39,803 nt of DNA from an uncultured Clostridia bacterium (GTDB taxonomy: Bacteria; Bacillota; Clostridia; Christensenellales; Aristaeellaceae): positions 1 to 39,803 of the forward strand of contig CAMJUL010000034.1 in NCBI GenBank assembly GCA_946408995.1. The letters are read 5' to 3'. The translations under genes were made by a program, and so were the position numbers. The notes below the pieces were generated by a model. That model was not told the DNA's origin, made no database searches, and saw nothing but the letters and a program-made list of their open reading frames with translations. Numbering within the stretch: position 1 is the stretch's first letter; the number at the start of each line of letters is the position of its first letter. Positions 9,805 to 18,796 of this stretch are shown here, in pieces.

Positions 9805-10509
9805 ATGAACGCAGTGGATATCGTGATCCTGGTCGTGGTGGGGATCAGCGTGATTTACGGCATTTACCGGGGGTTCCTCCAGACGGTGCTCTCGGTGCTG
9901 GCGGTGCTGGTCTCCCTGTTTCTGGCCCTGACCTTCAGCCCGAGGCTCGCGGACGTGATCCAGGGCCATTCCACCCTGACCGAGGCCCTGGCCAGCTACA
10001 CCGACGCCGTGTCCAGGGTGGGGGATGTGGAGCTTGCAAGGACGGAGGTGGACGGCTCCGAAACCCTGATCGACCGGGTCATCGAAGCCGTGAAGCTGCC
10101 AACGGAGATCGCCGAGTTCCTTCGGACGAACATGCGCCGCAGGGCCGCCGAGCCCCAGGACCAGGCCACGGTCAACGACGTGGTCCGCTCCACCCTGGTG
10201 ACCGCCGCGGTGGACGTATTGGCCTTTGTGCTCTGCTTTTTCGGGGCCATGCTGGTGTTCTCCCTTTTGATCAGTCTGATCCGGCATGTGACCCGTTTTC
10301 CGGCCCTCAAGACCATGGACGGCCTGGCCGGGGGGCTGTTTGGCCTGGCAAGGGGCATCCTGATCGTGTACGTGCTGTTCCTTTTGCTTCCGGTGGCCGA
10401 GACCGTCGTGCCGGGGGTCGGCCTTGAGGAACTGGTGCGTGAAAGCAAATTCGGGGCCCTTTTCCGCAGCGGCGGTTTTTTTGCCGGGGTCCTGAACGGG
10501 AAACTGTAG
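9805..10509 (+). CDS. CvpA family membrane protein
   Basis: A 234-residue protein of the CvpA (colicin V production) family. It starts MNAVDIVILVVVGISVIYG, followed by GIYRGFLQTVLSVLAVL, the hallmark N-terminal pair of membrane helices. A longer soluble segment follows (about residues 55-130), then two further hydrophobic regions (VLAFVLCFFGAMLVFSLLIS and GLFGLARGILIVYVLFLLLP). The start at 9805 is set by GGGGAGG eight bases upstream; the frame is open further back over the end of lepA but without a ribosome-binding site. Family function is poorly defined, linked to envelope processes. It is the last gene of the operon; a short stem (10510-10521) with a T6 run follows and may end it. Confidence 0.85.
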   Translation: MNAVDIVILVVVGISVIYGIYRGFLQTVLSVLAVLVSLFLALTFSPRLADVIQGHSTLTEALASYTDAVSRVGDVELARTEVDGSETLIDRVIEAVKLPTEIAEFLRTNMRRRAAEPQDQATVNDVVRSTLVTAAVDVLAFVLCFFGAMLVFSLLISLIRHVTRFPALKTMDGLAGGLFGLARGILIVYVLFLLLPVAETVVPGVGLEELVRESKFGALFRSGGFFAGVLNGKL

Positions 10510-10540
10510 CGCCCATAGGCGGGTTTTTTGGGCCTGCCCC

Positions 10541-10569
10541 TTTTCAATTGGTTTCCGGCCCTGTATAAT
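10541..10569 (+). promoter_or_regulatory. Promoter of the zinc-ribbon/TPM operon
   Basis: TTTTCA (10541-10546), a 17-nt spacer and a perfect TATAAT (10564-10569). The same TTTTCA-17-TATAAT pair occurs upstream of the esterase gene on the minus strand at 28491-28519. Confidence 0.65.
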
Positions 10570-10639
10570 GGACGGGAAGAGGACAAAGTTTCAAAGGGTG
10601 CGATCCGCCTTTTTGGCGGCTTGGAGGAGGAAAGCGACG

Positions 10640-11722
10640 ATGTCGGAAGCGAAGGTCTATCGCTGCCCCTGCTGCGGCAGCGTACTGACGTGGGACGGGA
10701 GAAGCGGGGAGATGAAATGCGGCTCCTGCTCCAACACCTTTCCCCTGGAGACCCTGGAGCAGTATGACCTGGACCAGAACATCCGCGATACCCGCGCGGA
10801 GGACTTTCAGTGGAGCCGTCCTGCGGAGGGAACGGTGGACGGGGACGACGGGGAGCTAAGGGCGTATACCTGTTCCTCCTGCGGGGCGCAGATGGTGGTC
10901 AGCGATACCGCGGCGGCGGCCTGCTGCCCCTACTGCGGCAACGACAGCGTGATCCCTCAGGCCCTGCAGGGCAAGTACCGGCCCCAGGCGGTGATCCCGT
11001 TCCTGGTGACCCGGGAGGAGGCCGTGGACGCCTACAAGGATCTGTGCAAGCGCAAGCGCCTGGTGCCGCGGAAATTCATCAGGGACAGCAGGATCGAAAA
11101 AATGCAGGGCATTTACGTGCCCTTCTGGCTGTTCGACTGCGAGACGGACAGCGATGTGACCTACAAGGCCACCCGGACCTCGACCACCCGGGAAGGCAAA
11201 TACATGGTGACAAGGACCCGGCATTATTCCGTCCGCAGGGGCGGGACGGTGTCGTTCGCGGACGTGCCGGTCAATTCCTCCACCAAACTGGACGATACCC
11301 TGATGGAGGCGGTGGAGCCCTATGACGTCTCGTCCCTGGAGAAATTCAACACCGCGTACCTGAGCGGATTCCAGGCCGAGCGGTACGACCAGGGCGTGGA
11401 CAAGTGCATGCCCCGGGCGGCCCAGCGGATCAGGGAGAGCGTATCCAGGGTGTTCCGGTCCACCGTGACGGGCTACAGCACCGTGGTGCCTGTCAACACC
11501 CAGGTGAACCTGACGCACAGCACCAGCAGGTATGTGATGATGCCGGTGTGGATCCTCAACAGCACCTGGCGGGGGAAGACCTACACCTTCGCCATGAACG
11601 GCCAGAACGGCCGGGTGCGGGGCGGACTGCCGGTGGGCAAGGGCAGGGTGGCTGCCGCCTCCCTGGGCCTGTTTACGCTTCTTGCCCTTGCCGGGGCGGC
11701 CATTGTGTATTTCCTGTTCTGA
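10640..11722 (+). CDS. Zinc-ribbon protein with C-terminal membrane anchor, function unknown
   Basis: The 360-residue protein carries four CxxC knuckles: CPCC and CGSC in the first 30 residues, then CSSC and CPYC near 80-105. That makes two zinc ribbons like those labelled TFIIB-type in clostridial genomes. A middle domain follows that begins at AVIPFLVTREEAVDAYKDLC and includes YVPFWLFDCETDSDV. A single membrane segment (about 338-358) closes the chain, so the bulk is probably cytoplasmic with a tail anchor. GGAGGAGG at 10623-10630 sets the start; the open frame back to 10568 begins inside the promoter and is excluded. A TPM-domain gene follows 37 bases later, a pairing I recall from other Clostridia. 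Function is unknown; membrane quality control is a guess. Confidence 0.8.
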   Translation: MSEAKVYRCPCCGSVLTWDGRSGEMKCGSCSNTFPLETLEQYDLDQNIRDTRAEDFQWSRPAEGTVDGDDGELRAYTCSSCGAQMVVSDTAAAACCPYCGNDSVIPQALQGKYRPQAVIPFLVTREEAVDAYKDLCKRKRLVPRKFIRDSRIEKMQGIYVPFWLFDCETDSDVTYKATRTSTTREGKYMVTRTRHYSVRRGGTVSFADVPVNSSTKLDDTLMEAVEPYDVSSLEKFNTAYLSGFQAERYDQGVDKCMPRAAQRIRESVSRVFRSTVTGYSTVVPVNTQVNLTHSTSRYVMMPVWILNSTWRGKTYTFAMNGQNGRVRGGLPVGKGRVAAASLGLFTLLALAGAAIVYFLF

Positions 11723-11759
11723 CGACCGGTGCCATCGGACCCATTTGGAGGAGCAGACC

Positions 11760-12557
11760 ATGAAAAAAGCAGCTGTTTTAATGCTGACCGCGGTCCTTCT
11801 GATGCTGTTTTGCGCCACGGCCTTTGGGGACGCGCTGGTCACGGACGACGCGGGCCGGTACCTGAGCCGGTCGGAGATCGCGTCCCTGACGGAGCAGAGC
11901 CGGGAGATCTACGACCGGTACGGCCTGAGGGTGATGCTCAAGATCACCTATTCGACCCCCGGCTACACGAGCGAGGACAGCCTCAGGTATTACGCCAATA
12001 CCGTTTTCAACAACACCTACAGCGGCCAGGACGGGCTGATCTTCGTGGTCCGCATGTCGGACCGCTACTGCCGGGCCGTGACCAAGGGGCGGGGCGAGCA
12101 GATCTTCTCCCGCGCCATTCTGGACGAGGTGGAGGAGGATGTGCTTCCTTCCCTGTCCCGGGGGGACTATTACGGGGCCTTTTCCGCCTACCTGAAGGAC
12201 ATCTCCGGCCTGCTGGCAAGGTATGAGCAGGGCGAAAGGTTTTACGGCAGCGGCGCCTCGGGGCTCAAGACCCGCAAGGAGGTGCTTGTGGAGGCGCTTC
12301 CCGTCATCGGGGGCGTTTCCGCCCTGGTGACGGCGGTGGTGATGGGGATCATCGTTTCCGGGATGAAGAACGTGAAAAAGCAAAGCGGCGCTTCGGATTA
12401 CATCACGGACACCCGTCTGACCCGGAAGCAGGATTTGTACCTGTACACCACCACCACCCGCACCCGCATCCAGTCCAGCAGCAGCGGCGGCGGCGGGGGC
12501 AGCGGCCATTTCGGCGGCGGCGGCGGGGGCGGCTCCTCCTCGGGGCACCACTTTTGA
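11760..12557 (+). CDS. TPM-domain exported or membrane-anchored protein
   Basis: A 265-residue protein: signal peptide (MKKAAVLMLTAVLLMLFCATAFG), a TPM domain (about 25-165; also called Psb32/YgcG-type), a membrane helix (about 183-203), and a low-complexity Ser/Gly tail ending SSSGHHF. Inside the TPM domain the GLRVMLKITYSTPG and GQDGLIFVVRMSDRYCRAVTKG strands fit the family fold. TPM proteins are variously described as phosphatase-like or involved in membrane-protein quality control; no catalytic claim is made here. The Gly-rich tail resembles the tails of YgcG-type proteins. The start has GGAGG (11747-11751) upstream; the frame reads back into the preceding gene without support. It probably works with the zinc-ribbon protein in the same operon. 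Confidence 0.8.
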   Translation: MKKAAVLMLTAVLLMLFCATAFGDALVTDDAGRYLSRSEIASLTEQSREIYDRYGLRVMLKITYSTPGYTSEDSLRYYANTVFNNTYSGQDGLIFVVRMSDRYCRAVTKGRGEQIFSRAILDEVEEDVLPSLSRGDYYGAFSAYLKDISGLLARYEQGERFYGSGASGLKTRKEVLVEALPVIGGVSALVTAVVMGIIVSGMKNVKKQSGASDYITDTRLTRKQDLYLYTTTTRTRIQSSSSGGGGGSGHFGGGGGGGSSSGHHF

Positions 12558-12864
12558 TCGGCGTTCGCCCGACGGGGACGGGAGGCCAACTGAATACTGA
12601 AAAATGAATAACGGGTCAATAAAAACGGGGGCTCATCGGGCCGGGAGGAGCGGGGCAAAAAGACCGTTTCTCTCCTTCTGAGCCAAAGCAACACTCCTGC
12701 CGGAGTTTCCGGCAGGAGTGTTGCTTTGTAAGATCCGGTTTTCAGTGTTAGATCATGATGAGGATGTCCACCGGAGGACAGGCGAATGACAGAGGGCAGA
12801 ATCGCTGAACCGCTGCTTGCGGGCCCGCAGGAGCGGTGGTATGGAACCGCCCCTCCTGCCCGAT
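12558..12864. other. Intergenic region between convergent TPM and ftsH genes
   Basis: This 307-base gap holds the long perfect hairpin at 12684-12728, a 12-bp perfect palindrome TGCGGGCCCGCA at 12818-12829, and copy 2 of the putative repeat at 12825-12866. An AT-rich patch (about 12590-12630) follows the TPM stop. I see no coding frame with a ribosome-binding site and no tRNA-like structure. A small RNA cannot be excluded. Confidence 0.5.
12684..12728. terminator. Bidirectional hairpin terminator between TPM and ftsH genes
   Basis: Two perfect 20-nt arms (12684-12703 and 12709-12728) enclose a 5-nt loop. The outer part reads CAAAGCAA...TTGCTTTG, so each strand ends in a T-rich tract. It stands between convergent genes and can serve both. 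Confidence 0.7.
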
Positions 12865-12866
12865 TC
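12825..12866. repeat. Possible dispersed intergenic palindromic repeat, copy 2
   Basis: GCAGGAGCGGTGGT, a 4-nt loop, then AACCGCCCCTCCTGC followed by CCGATT. It shares its end blocks with the element at 5-60. The right end runs into the ftsH stop codon, and the hairpin could slow 3' decay of the ftsH transcript. Confidence 0.35.
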
Positions 12867-14712
12867 AGGCCTGTTCTTCGCAGGAGCGGAGGATCTGCAT
12901 GAATTCCTCGCCGGTGATGGTCTCCTTGGTCAGCAGGTATTCCGCCAGGCGGTGCAGGGCGGGCATGTTCGCGCTCAGGATCTCCCTTGCCCTGGCGTGG
13001 GCCGTCCGGACGATGTCGTTCACTTCCGCATCGATGCGGGCGCTGGTTTCCGCGCTGCAGGCCAGGGAGGTGTCACCGCCCAGGTACTGGTTGGTGACGG
13101 TCTCCAGGGCGACCATGTCAAAGTTGTCGCTCATGCCATAGCGGGTCACCATGGCCCGGGCCAGGCGGGTGATCTTTTCGATGTCGTTGCTGGCGCCGCT
13201 GGTGACCGAGCCGAAGACCAGCTCCTCGGCGGTGCGTCCGCCGGTGAGGGTGGTCAGCTGGTTCATGGCGTCTTCCTTGCTCATCAGGACCCGTTCGTCC
13301 TCCTCTACCTGCATGGTATAGCCCAGGGCGCCGGAGGTGCGGGGGATGATGGTGATCTTGGTCACGGGGGCGCTGCCCTTCTGCCGGGCCGCCACCAGGG
13401 CGTGGCCGATCTCGTGATAGGCGATGATGCGCTTCTCCCGGTCGCTGATGACGGCGTTCTTGCGCTGCATGCCGGCGATGACGGTCTCCACGCTCTCCTG
13501 CAGGTCTTCGCCGGTCACGACGGAGCGGCCAAGGCGCACGGCCCGCAGGGCACCTTCGTTGATGATGTTGGCCAATTCCGCGCCGCTGCAGCCGCTGGTG
13601 GCCCGTGCGATGGCGTCGTAATCCACGTTGGGGTCCATTTTGACCTCCCGGGCGTGGACCTTCAGGATGGCCACGCGGCCCTTCAGGTCGGGAAGCTCTA
13701 CGGGGATGCGCCTGTCAAACCGGCCGGGGCGCAGAAGGGCGGGATCCAGTACGTCGGGGCGGTTGGTGGCCGCGAGGATCACCACGCCCTTGCCGGCGTC
13801 AAAGCCGTCCATTTCCGCCAGAAGCTGGTTGAGGGTCTGCTCCCGTTCGTCGTTGGAGCCGGTGATGCCGGCATCCCGCTTTTTGCCGATGGTGTCGATC
13901 TCGTCGATGAAGACGATGCAGGGGGCTTTTTCGTTGGCCTGCTTGAACAAATCCCGCACCTTGGCCGCGCCCATGCCCACGAACATCTCCACGAATTCGG
14001 AGCCGGAGATGGAAAAGAAGGGCACCTTGGCTTCGCCTGCCACGGCCTTGGCCAGCAGGGTCTTGCCCGTGCCGGGAGGGCCTACCAGAAGGGCGCCCTT
14101 GGGCAGTTTGGCGCCGATGTCGGTATAGCGCTTGGGGTCATGGAGGAAGTCCACGATCTCCTTGAGCGCCTCCTTGGCTTCTTCCTGCCCGGCCACGTCC
14201 CTGAAGGTTTTGCCGGTCTGGCTTTCAATGTAGATCTTGGCGTTGCTCTTGCCCAGCATCAGGGCGTTGGAGCCGCCCATGCGTTTCTGCATGGACCGCA
14301 TCAGCAATTGTCCCACCCCCACAAAGAGCAGCATGGGCAGGATCAGGGAGAAAAACAGCTGGCTCCAGACGCTCTGCTGGGTGGGAATGGTGGAGGAAAA
14401 CCGGACGCCTGCCGCGGTCAGGCGGTCCACCAGGCCGGTATCGGAGGTGACAAGACCGGTCTCATACAGGCTGATCAGGCGGCCCTGGGAGGATTCGTTG
14501 GTGGTGTAGGTGATGGTCCGGGCATTGTCGTCAATGACCACCTCCTGGATCTTATGCCCTTCCAGGTCCTTGAGAAAGGCGTCATAGGAAACGGTCTGGG
14601 TGGCGTAGCGGTTCGCCGCGGGCACCACGAACACATTGAGCAGGATCAGCACCACCAGGGCGATGATGCAGTAATAAATCATGGGCTTTTTGATATTGGG
14701 GGTTTCTTTCAT
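12865..14712 (-). CDS. ftsH: ATP-dependent zinc metalloprotease FtsH
   Basis: This 615-residue membrane AAA+ protease degrades misfolded membrane proteins and short-lived regulators. Two membrane helices (about 11-30 and 118-138) flank an extracytoplasmic segment. The AAA domain has GPPGTGKT (211-218), FIDEID, and [20 protein letters not shown] (second region of homology). The zinc site is HEIGH (His433 to His437), where most FtsH proteins have HEAGH; the catalytic His-Glu-His set is kept. I chose the start at 14712 because GGAAAGG lies six bases before it; a second Met two codons earlier is too close to that site. The gene is transcribed divergently from uvrB. It lacks the usual tilS-hpt neighbours, so it may be a second copy in this genome. 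Confidence 0.92.
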   Translation of the reverse strand: MKETPNIKKPMIYYCIIALVVLILLNVFVVPAANRYATQTVSYDAFLKDLEGHKIQEVVIDDNARTITYTTNESSQGRLISLYETGLVTSDTGLVDRLTAAGVRFSSTIPTQQSVWSQLFFSLILPMLLFVGVGQLLMRSMQKRMGGSNALMLGKSNAKIYIESQTGKTFRDVAGQEEAKEALKEIVDFLHDPKRYTDIGAKLPKGALLVGPPGTGKTLLAKAVAGEAKVPFFSISGSEFVEMFVGMGAAKVRDLFKQANEKAPCIVFIDEIDTIGKKRDAGITGSNDEREQTLNQLLAEMDGFDAGKGVVILAATNRPDVLDPALLRPGRFDRRIPVELPDLKGRVAILKVHAREVKMDPNVDYDAIARATSGCSGAELANIINEGALRAVRLGRSVVTGEDLQESVETVIAGMQRKNAVISDREKRIIAYHEIGHALVAARQKGSAPVTKITIIPRTSGALGYTMQVEEDERVLMSKEDAMNQLTTLTGGRTAEELVFGSVTSGASNDIEKITRLARAMVTRYGMSDNFDMVALETVTNQYLGGDTSLACSAETSARIDAEVNDIVRTAHARAREILSANMPALHRLAEYLLTKETITGEEFMQILRSCEEQA

Positions 14713-14822
14713 AGGCATCCTTTCCGGGGAGCGGGACCGGGAAACGGCTCCGCCCGCCCTTCTGGCCGGAAGCACCGGCTTCGATGGGAATCCGTCCGGA
14801 GGGGAAGACCCCATCCGGGTCC

Positions 14823-14851
14823 ATTTTGGCGCTGTTTTGGACAATTGTCAA
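14823..14851 (-). promoter_or_regulatory. Promoter of ftsH
   Basis: On the minus strand a perfect -35 TTGACA, a 17-nt spacer and -10 CAAAAT. The -35 sits inside TTGACAATTGTC, a partly palindromic motif. Confidence 0.6.
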
Positions 14852-14918
14852 GGGGATTTCCCTCCATGACAACCCCGTGCCATAATTGGGCCCCGGGGAC
14901 AGGGGAACGGGCACCGGC

Positions 14919-14947
14919 TTCCCATCCGCGGGGGTTTCTGCTATAAT
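14919..14947 (+). promoter_or_regulatory. Extended -10 promoter of uvrB
   Basis: TGCTATAAT at 14939-14947 is an extended -10 with perfect TATAAT; a weak -35 TTCCCA lies 17 bases further up. It is 48 bases before the uvrB start. I see no LexA/SOS-type operator of the GAACnnnnGTTC form around it. Confidence 0.65.
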
Positions 14948-14994
14948 CAGGGAGCCGGGCGGGGAACGCCCGCGCGCCGAAAGGACAAGATCCC

Positions 14995-17001
14995 ATGGAC
15001 AAGTTCGTGCTCAAAGCCCCCTATGCCCCCCGGGGGGACCAGCCCCAGGCCATCGAAGCCCTGGCGGAGGGGGTCCGCAGAGGCCTGGACGCCCAGGTGC
15101 TCCTGGGGGTCACCGGCTCCGGAAAGACCTTTACCATGGCCTCGGTGATCGAGAAGGTGCAGCGCCCCACCCTGGTCATCGCCCACAACAAGACCCTGGC
15201 CGCGCAGTTGTGCTCGGAGTTCAAGGCTTTTTTTCCGGACAGCGCGGTGGAGTATTTTGTATCCTATTATGATTACTATCAGCCGGAGGCCTATATTGCC
15301 TCCACCGACACCTATATCGAGAAGGACGCCTCCATCAACGACGAGATCGACCGCCTGCGCCATTCGGCCACGGCGGCCCTCAGGGAGCGCAGGGACGTCA
15401 TCATTGTGGCGTCGGTCTCCTGCATCTATTCCATGGGGGATCCCTCGGAATACGAGGGCCAGATGATCAGCCTGCGCCCCGGCATGGCCATGAGCATCCC
15501 GGACCTTTTGCACAGACTGGTGGACATCCAGTACGAGCGCAACGACACCGCCCTGGAGCGGGGATGTTTCCGGGTCCGGGGGGATACGGTGGAGGTCATC
15601 CCGGCCGACCAAAGGGACTTTGGCATCCGGGTGGAGTTCTTCGGGGACGAGATCGACCGGATCTCGGAATTCGCCTTGACCACCGGACAGGTGCGCAGGA
15701 CCACCCTCCACGCCCCCATTTACCCGGCCACCTTTTACGCAACGGACCCTTCCTCCCGGGAGGGGGCCATCGCGCAGATCCAGAAGGACCTGGAAAAGCG
15801 GGCGAAAGAGTTTGAGGAGGACAATAAACCCCTGGAGGCGGAACGCATCCGCCAGCGGACCCGGTATGACATCGAGATGATGCGGGAGATCGGCTACTGC
15901 CAGGGCATCGAAAACTATTCCCGGTATTTTGACGGCCGGAAGCCCGGGGAGGCCCCCTTCTGCCTGCTGGACTATTTTCCGGGGGACTTTCTGACCCTGA
16001 TCGACGAAAGCCATGTGACCGTGCCCCAGATCCGGGCCATGTACGCGGGGGACCGGGCCCGGAAGAAGGAATTGGTGGAATACGGTTTTCGTCTTCCCTC
16101 GGCCTTTGACAACCGGCCGCTGACCTTTGAGGAATTCAACAGCCGCATCCACCAGGTGATCTATGTTTCCGCGACGCCGGCCCCCTATGAAAGGGAGCAG
16201 GCGCAGCAGGTGGTGGAGCAGATCATCCGGCCTACCGGCCTTCTGGACCCGAAGATCACCGTGCTGCCCGCGGCGGGGCAGGTGGACGACCTGGTGGGGC
16301 AGATCCGGGATACGGTGGCAAAGGGCTACCGGGTGCTGGTGACCACCCTGACCAAGAAAATGGCCGAACGCCTGACCGACTATCTGGACGAGATGGGCAT
16401 CCGGGTGCAGTACCTGCATTCGGACATCCAGACCATGGAGCGGGCCAAGCTGATCCGTGGGCTTCGGCTGGGGGAATACGATGTGCTGGTGGGCATCAAC
16501 CTGCTCAGGGAGGGCCTGGACCTGCCGGAGGTGGGGCTGGTGGCCATCCTGGATGCGGACAAGGAGGGCTTTTTGCGCAGCGAGACCAGCCTGATCCAGA
16601 CCATCGGACGGGCGGCCAGGAACGTGGACAGCCGGGTCATCATGTACGCGGACGGCCCCACGGATTCCATGATGGCCGCCATCGGGGAGACCAACCGCCG
16701 CCGGGCTCTGCAGGAAAAATACAACCAGGACCACGGCATTACCCCCCAGTCGGTGAAAGCCTCGGTGAAGGCGCTCCTTGAGATTACCGACGCGGCGGAG
16801 GAGAGCCTGCCCCAGGATCTGGCCGGGGACGAGAAGGCCGAACTGATCCGCCAGCTGGAGGACCAGATGCTGACCGCGGCCAGCAAAATGGAATTCGAGA
16901 AGGCGGCCAAAATACGGGACCAGCTGTTTGCCGTCAAGGGCGAGAAGGTGCCCGAGCGCGCGCCGGTGCGCCACCGGCGGGAGAAAATGCGCCATCACTG
17001 A
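14995..17001 (+). CDS. uvrB: Excinuclease ABC subunit UvrB
   Basis: This 668-residue helicase-like damage-verifying subunit of nucleotide excision repair receives DNA from UvrA and recruits UvrC. Walker A is GVTGSGKT (38-45). The strand-inserting beta-hairpin [11 protein letters not shown] follows near residue 95, and DESH and the RAARNV motif VI mark the helicase core. The C-terminal UVR domain (IRQLEDQM...[17 protein letters not shown]), which binds UvrC, is intact. Length is normal. GAAAGGA stands before the start. uvrA is not adjacent, unlike many Firmicutes, so the gene is a single unit ended by the long hairpin at 17025-17080. Confidence 0.95.
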   Translation: MDKFVLKAPYAPRGDQPQAIEALAEGVRRGLDAQVLLGVTGSGKTFTMASVIEKVQRPTLVIAHNKTLAAQLCSEFKAFFPDSAVEYFVSYYDYYQPEAYIASTDTYIEKDASINDEIDRLRHSATAALRERRDVIIVASVSCIYSMGDPSEYEGQMISLRPGMAMSIPDLLHRLVDIQYERNDTALERGCFRVRGDTVEVIPADQRDFGIRVEFFGDEIDRISEFALTTGQVRRTTLHAPIYPATFYATDPSSREGAIAQIQKDLEKRAKEFEEDNKPLEAERIRQRTRYDIEMMREIGYCQGIENYSRYFDGRKPGEAPFCLLDYFPGDFLTLIDESHVTVPQIRAMYAGDRARKKELVEYGFRLPSAFDNRPLTFEEFNSRIHQVIYVSATPAPYEREQAQQVVEQIIRPTGLLDPKITVLPAAGQVDDLVGQIRDTVAKGYRVLVTTLTKKMAERLTDYLDEMGIRVQYLHSDIQTMERAKLIRGLRLGEYDVLVGINLLREGLDLPEVGLVAILDADKEGFLRSETSLIQTIGRAARNVDSRVIMYADGPTDSMMAAIGETNRRRALQEKYNQDHGITPQSVKASVKALLEITDAAEESLPQDLAGDEKAELIRQLEDQMLTAASKMEFEKAAKIRDQLFAVKGEKVPERAPVRHRREKMRHH

Positions 17002-17024
17002 GGGAGCGGCGCTGGCCCAAAGAA

Positions 17025-17080
17025 CAAAGCGCCTGCTTTGCGCATCGCACCGATGGGTGGATCGCAAAGCAGGCGCTTTG
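17025..17080. terminator. Long perfect hairpin between convergent uvrB and PAP2 genes
   Basis: Two perfect 18-nt arms (17025-17042 and 17063-17080) surround a 20-nt loop. Like the hairpin at 12684-12728, the arms begin CAAAGC and end GCTTTG, and it also separates convergent genes. The role as a bidirectional terminator is inferred from position. Confidence 0.6.
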
Positions 17081-17126
17081 CAGGGGTTCAAAGGGGCCGC
17101 GGAGCCCGGCGGGGGGAAAAGGCCGC

Positions 17127-18043
17127 CTAACCGTTTTGGGCCGAAGGGCGCCCTTTGGGCAGCGCCGACAGGAAGGACGTGAAGATCCCGGCGGTCAAAA
17201 GCGTGGAATTCAATACGCCAAAGCACACGTCGGACAGGAAATGGTTGGTCATGTGGATGCGGTTGTAGCCGCACAGCGCCACGAACAGGAAGACCAGGAA
17301 AAAGCGCACAGGTTCCTGCGGGGGCTTCTTTTTTTCATGCAGTCGGTCAGCACCGGCAGGCAGAACAAAACGCTGACGATGGACATGTGGCCGCTGGGCC
17401 AGGACTGGTAATTGTCGTCGCTGCCCGCGAGGTTGGGGACCATCTGCCACCAATTGCGGAATCCCGAGGAGGGGTCGTCCAGGGTCAGAAGGTATTTGTA
17501 CCTGGGTCGGGAGCCCACCTGCTTGAGCCACTGCATGACGGCATCGGCGGCGATGGTGGCGGTCAGCAGGGCGGCCCCCACAAGGATCAGCCATTCCGGG
17601 TCGGCGTCGTCCAGTACGCGGAGCATGACGAAGGGGACCCAGGAATACAGCGCCGCCCAGACGAGCCAGCTGGCGGCGGACAAAAGCGCGGAGGATTCCC
17701 CCGGCGTGTAGCCAAAGAGCGGACGGACGTTCTTGCCAAAGTAGCTGTTGGAAAGATAGACAGCCATGAACCAGGAAAACAGCAGCAGCACCCAGGCCAT
17801 CGGCTTAAAGGCCGCGGATTTCCTGGTCAGCCCCTTAAACAGGCATGAACCGCCGGCAGGAAGCAGGCTGTAGGCCAAAAAGGGACTGAAGGTGGCAAAA
17901 TAGGAGCCAAGCTCCGTCTTGTTTGCCAGGGCCCGGCTAATCTCCAGGTCGCGGAAGGAACCGATGACGATCCCCAGAAGGCACAGGCCGATCACCAGGA
18001 AGAAAAGGGACGACGGCACGCCCAGGAGGGTCTTTTTGCGCAT
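17127..18043 (-). pseudogene. PAP2-family membrane phosphatase, disrupted by a -1 frameshift
   Basis: The first frame (from 18043) encodes several membrane helices and two PAP2 motifs: KQVGSRPR (Lys174 to Arg181) and PSGH (216-219). It then runs off the family after Met236-Lys-Lys and stops at 17249. The remaining motif, NRIHMTNHFLSD with the catalytic His, is encoded in the next frame down to the stop at 17127. The switch lies at an A7 tract (17329-17335 on the plus strand as T7). Restoring one A would rejoin the frames into a protein of about 304 residues, normal for lipid-phosphate phosphatases. It may be a recent one-base deletion, a sequencing error, or slippage; the unshifted product lacks the third motif. 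The start has AAAGGAG eight bases upstream. The likely substrate class is lipid pyrophosphates. Confidence 0.75.
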
Positions 18044-18089
18044 GGAAGGGCTCCTTTATGCCTCCCGGCTCCACGGAGACGGGAGGACG

Positions 18090-18115
18090 AAAAACGGGCC
18101 CGGCAAAGGCCGGGC
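18090..18115 (-). terminator. Intrinsic terminator after plsY
   Basis: On the minus strand a perfect 7-bp GCCCGGC/GCCGGGC stem with a 4-nt loop is followed by CCG and five T. It separates plsY from the downstream PAP2 gene, so the PAP2 gene is probably a separate unit. Confidence 0.7.
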
Positions 18116-18130
18116 GGGGGAGCGGAAAAG

Positions 18131-18739
18131 TCAGCCCTTCTTTTTGAAGGAGAACCTGTTCTCCGTCCCCTTCAGAAGGCGCTGGATGTTGGCTTTGTGC
18201 CGCCATACGGCCAGCACCGTCAAGGCAAGGGCCCAGGCGCCGCAGGGCCAGAACCCTTCGGACACCGTGACAAGCAGGGTGAACATCGCGCACATGGCCA
18301 GGCTGGCCACGGAGACGTACCGGGTCAGGAAGGCCACCAGCAGGAAGAAGGCGCAGCTGGCCGCCCCCTGCCAGAAGAACAGGCACACCGCCGCCCCGGC
18401 GGTGCAGGAGATGCCCTTGCCGCCCCGGAAATGGTCGGTGACGGGCCAGTTGTGCCCGATGACCACCATGAGGCCGGCGATCAGGGCGCCGTCCCGGCCG
18501 ATCCAGGCCTTGGTCAAAAGCACCGCCAGGGCCGCCTTTGCAAAGTCCCCCAGGAAGGTCAGAAGTCCCTCGGCGGTCCCCACCGTCCGCATGACGTTGG
18601 TGGCGCCGATGTTCCTGCTGCCCTCCCGGCGGATGTTGTGTCCGCTCCGCCGGCTGATGAGCAGGCCGGAGGAAATACAGCCGAGGAAATACGCCGCGAC
18701 GGCGGCGACAAGATACTTCCACAGCGGATGTGCTGGCAT
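18131..18739 (-). CDS. plsY: Acyl-phosphate:glycerol-3-phosphate acyltransferase PlsY
   Basis: The 202-residue membrane enzyme makes lysophosphatidic acid from acyl-phosphate and glycerol-3-phosphate, the first step of phospholipid synthesis. The three conserved PlsY motifs are visible: GSRNIGATNVMRTVG, the GHNWPVTDHFRGGKG loop, and the region before the C-terminal basic tail. Five or so hydrophobic segments fit the family. I set the start at 18739 (MPAHPLWKYL) because GGGAGG lies seven bases upstream; an upstream Met would add 11 residues without support. It follows der by 57 bases on the same strand, the common clostridial order der-plsY. Confidence 0.92.
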   Translation of the reverse strand: MPAHPLWKYLVAAVAAYFLGCISSGLLISRRSGHNIRREGSRNIGATNVMRTVGTAEGLLTFLGDFAKAALAVLLTKAWIGRDGALIAGLMVVIGHNWPVTDHFRGGKGISCTAGAAVCLFFWQGAASCAFFLLVAFLTRYVSVASLAMCAMFTLLVTVSEGFWPCGAWALALTVLAVWRHKANIQRLLKGTENRFSFKKKG

Positions 18740-18796
18740 GGTGAAGCCTCCCGTCAGGGCCGGAGGAAGCAATAGGGCTCAGCTCCGGCGTAGTCC

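Noticed and set aside
12478-12557. Gly/Ser-coding GGC repeats considered as a separate repeat element.
   Set aside because: They are the low-complexity tail typical of TPM-domain proteins and remain in frame to the stop.
14840-14890. LexA or heat-shock (CIRCE) operator between ftsH and uvrB.
   Set aside because: No GAACnnnnGTTC-type or TTAGCACTC-N9-GAGTGCTAA-type sequence is present; only a short ACAATTGT palindrome overlaps the ftsH -35.
14947-17274. A 775-codon minus-strand frame opposite uvrB.
   Set aside because: Shadow of uvrB; the composition mirrors the complementary codons and it crosses the terminator hairpin.
17320-17340. Programmed -1 frameshift in the PAP2 gene.
   Set aside because: The slippery heptamer is not in the usual phase and I see no clear stimulatory hairpin just downstream; PAP2 genes are not known to use recoding. 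Simple deletion or sequencing error is more likely.
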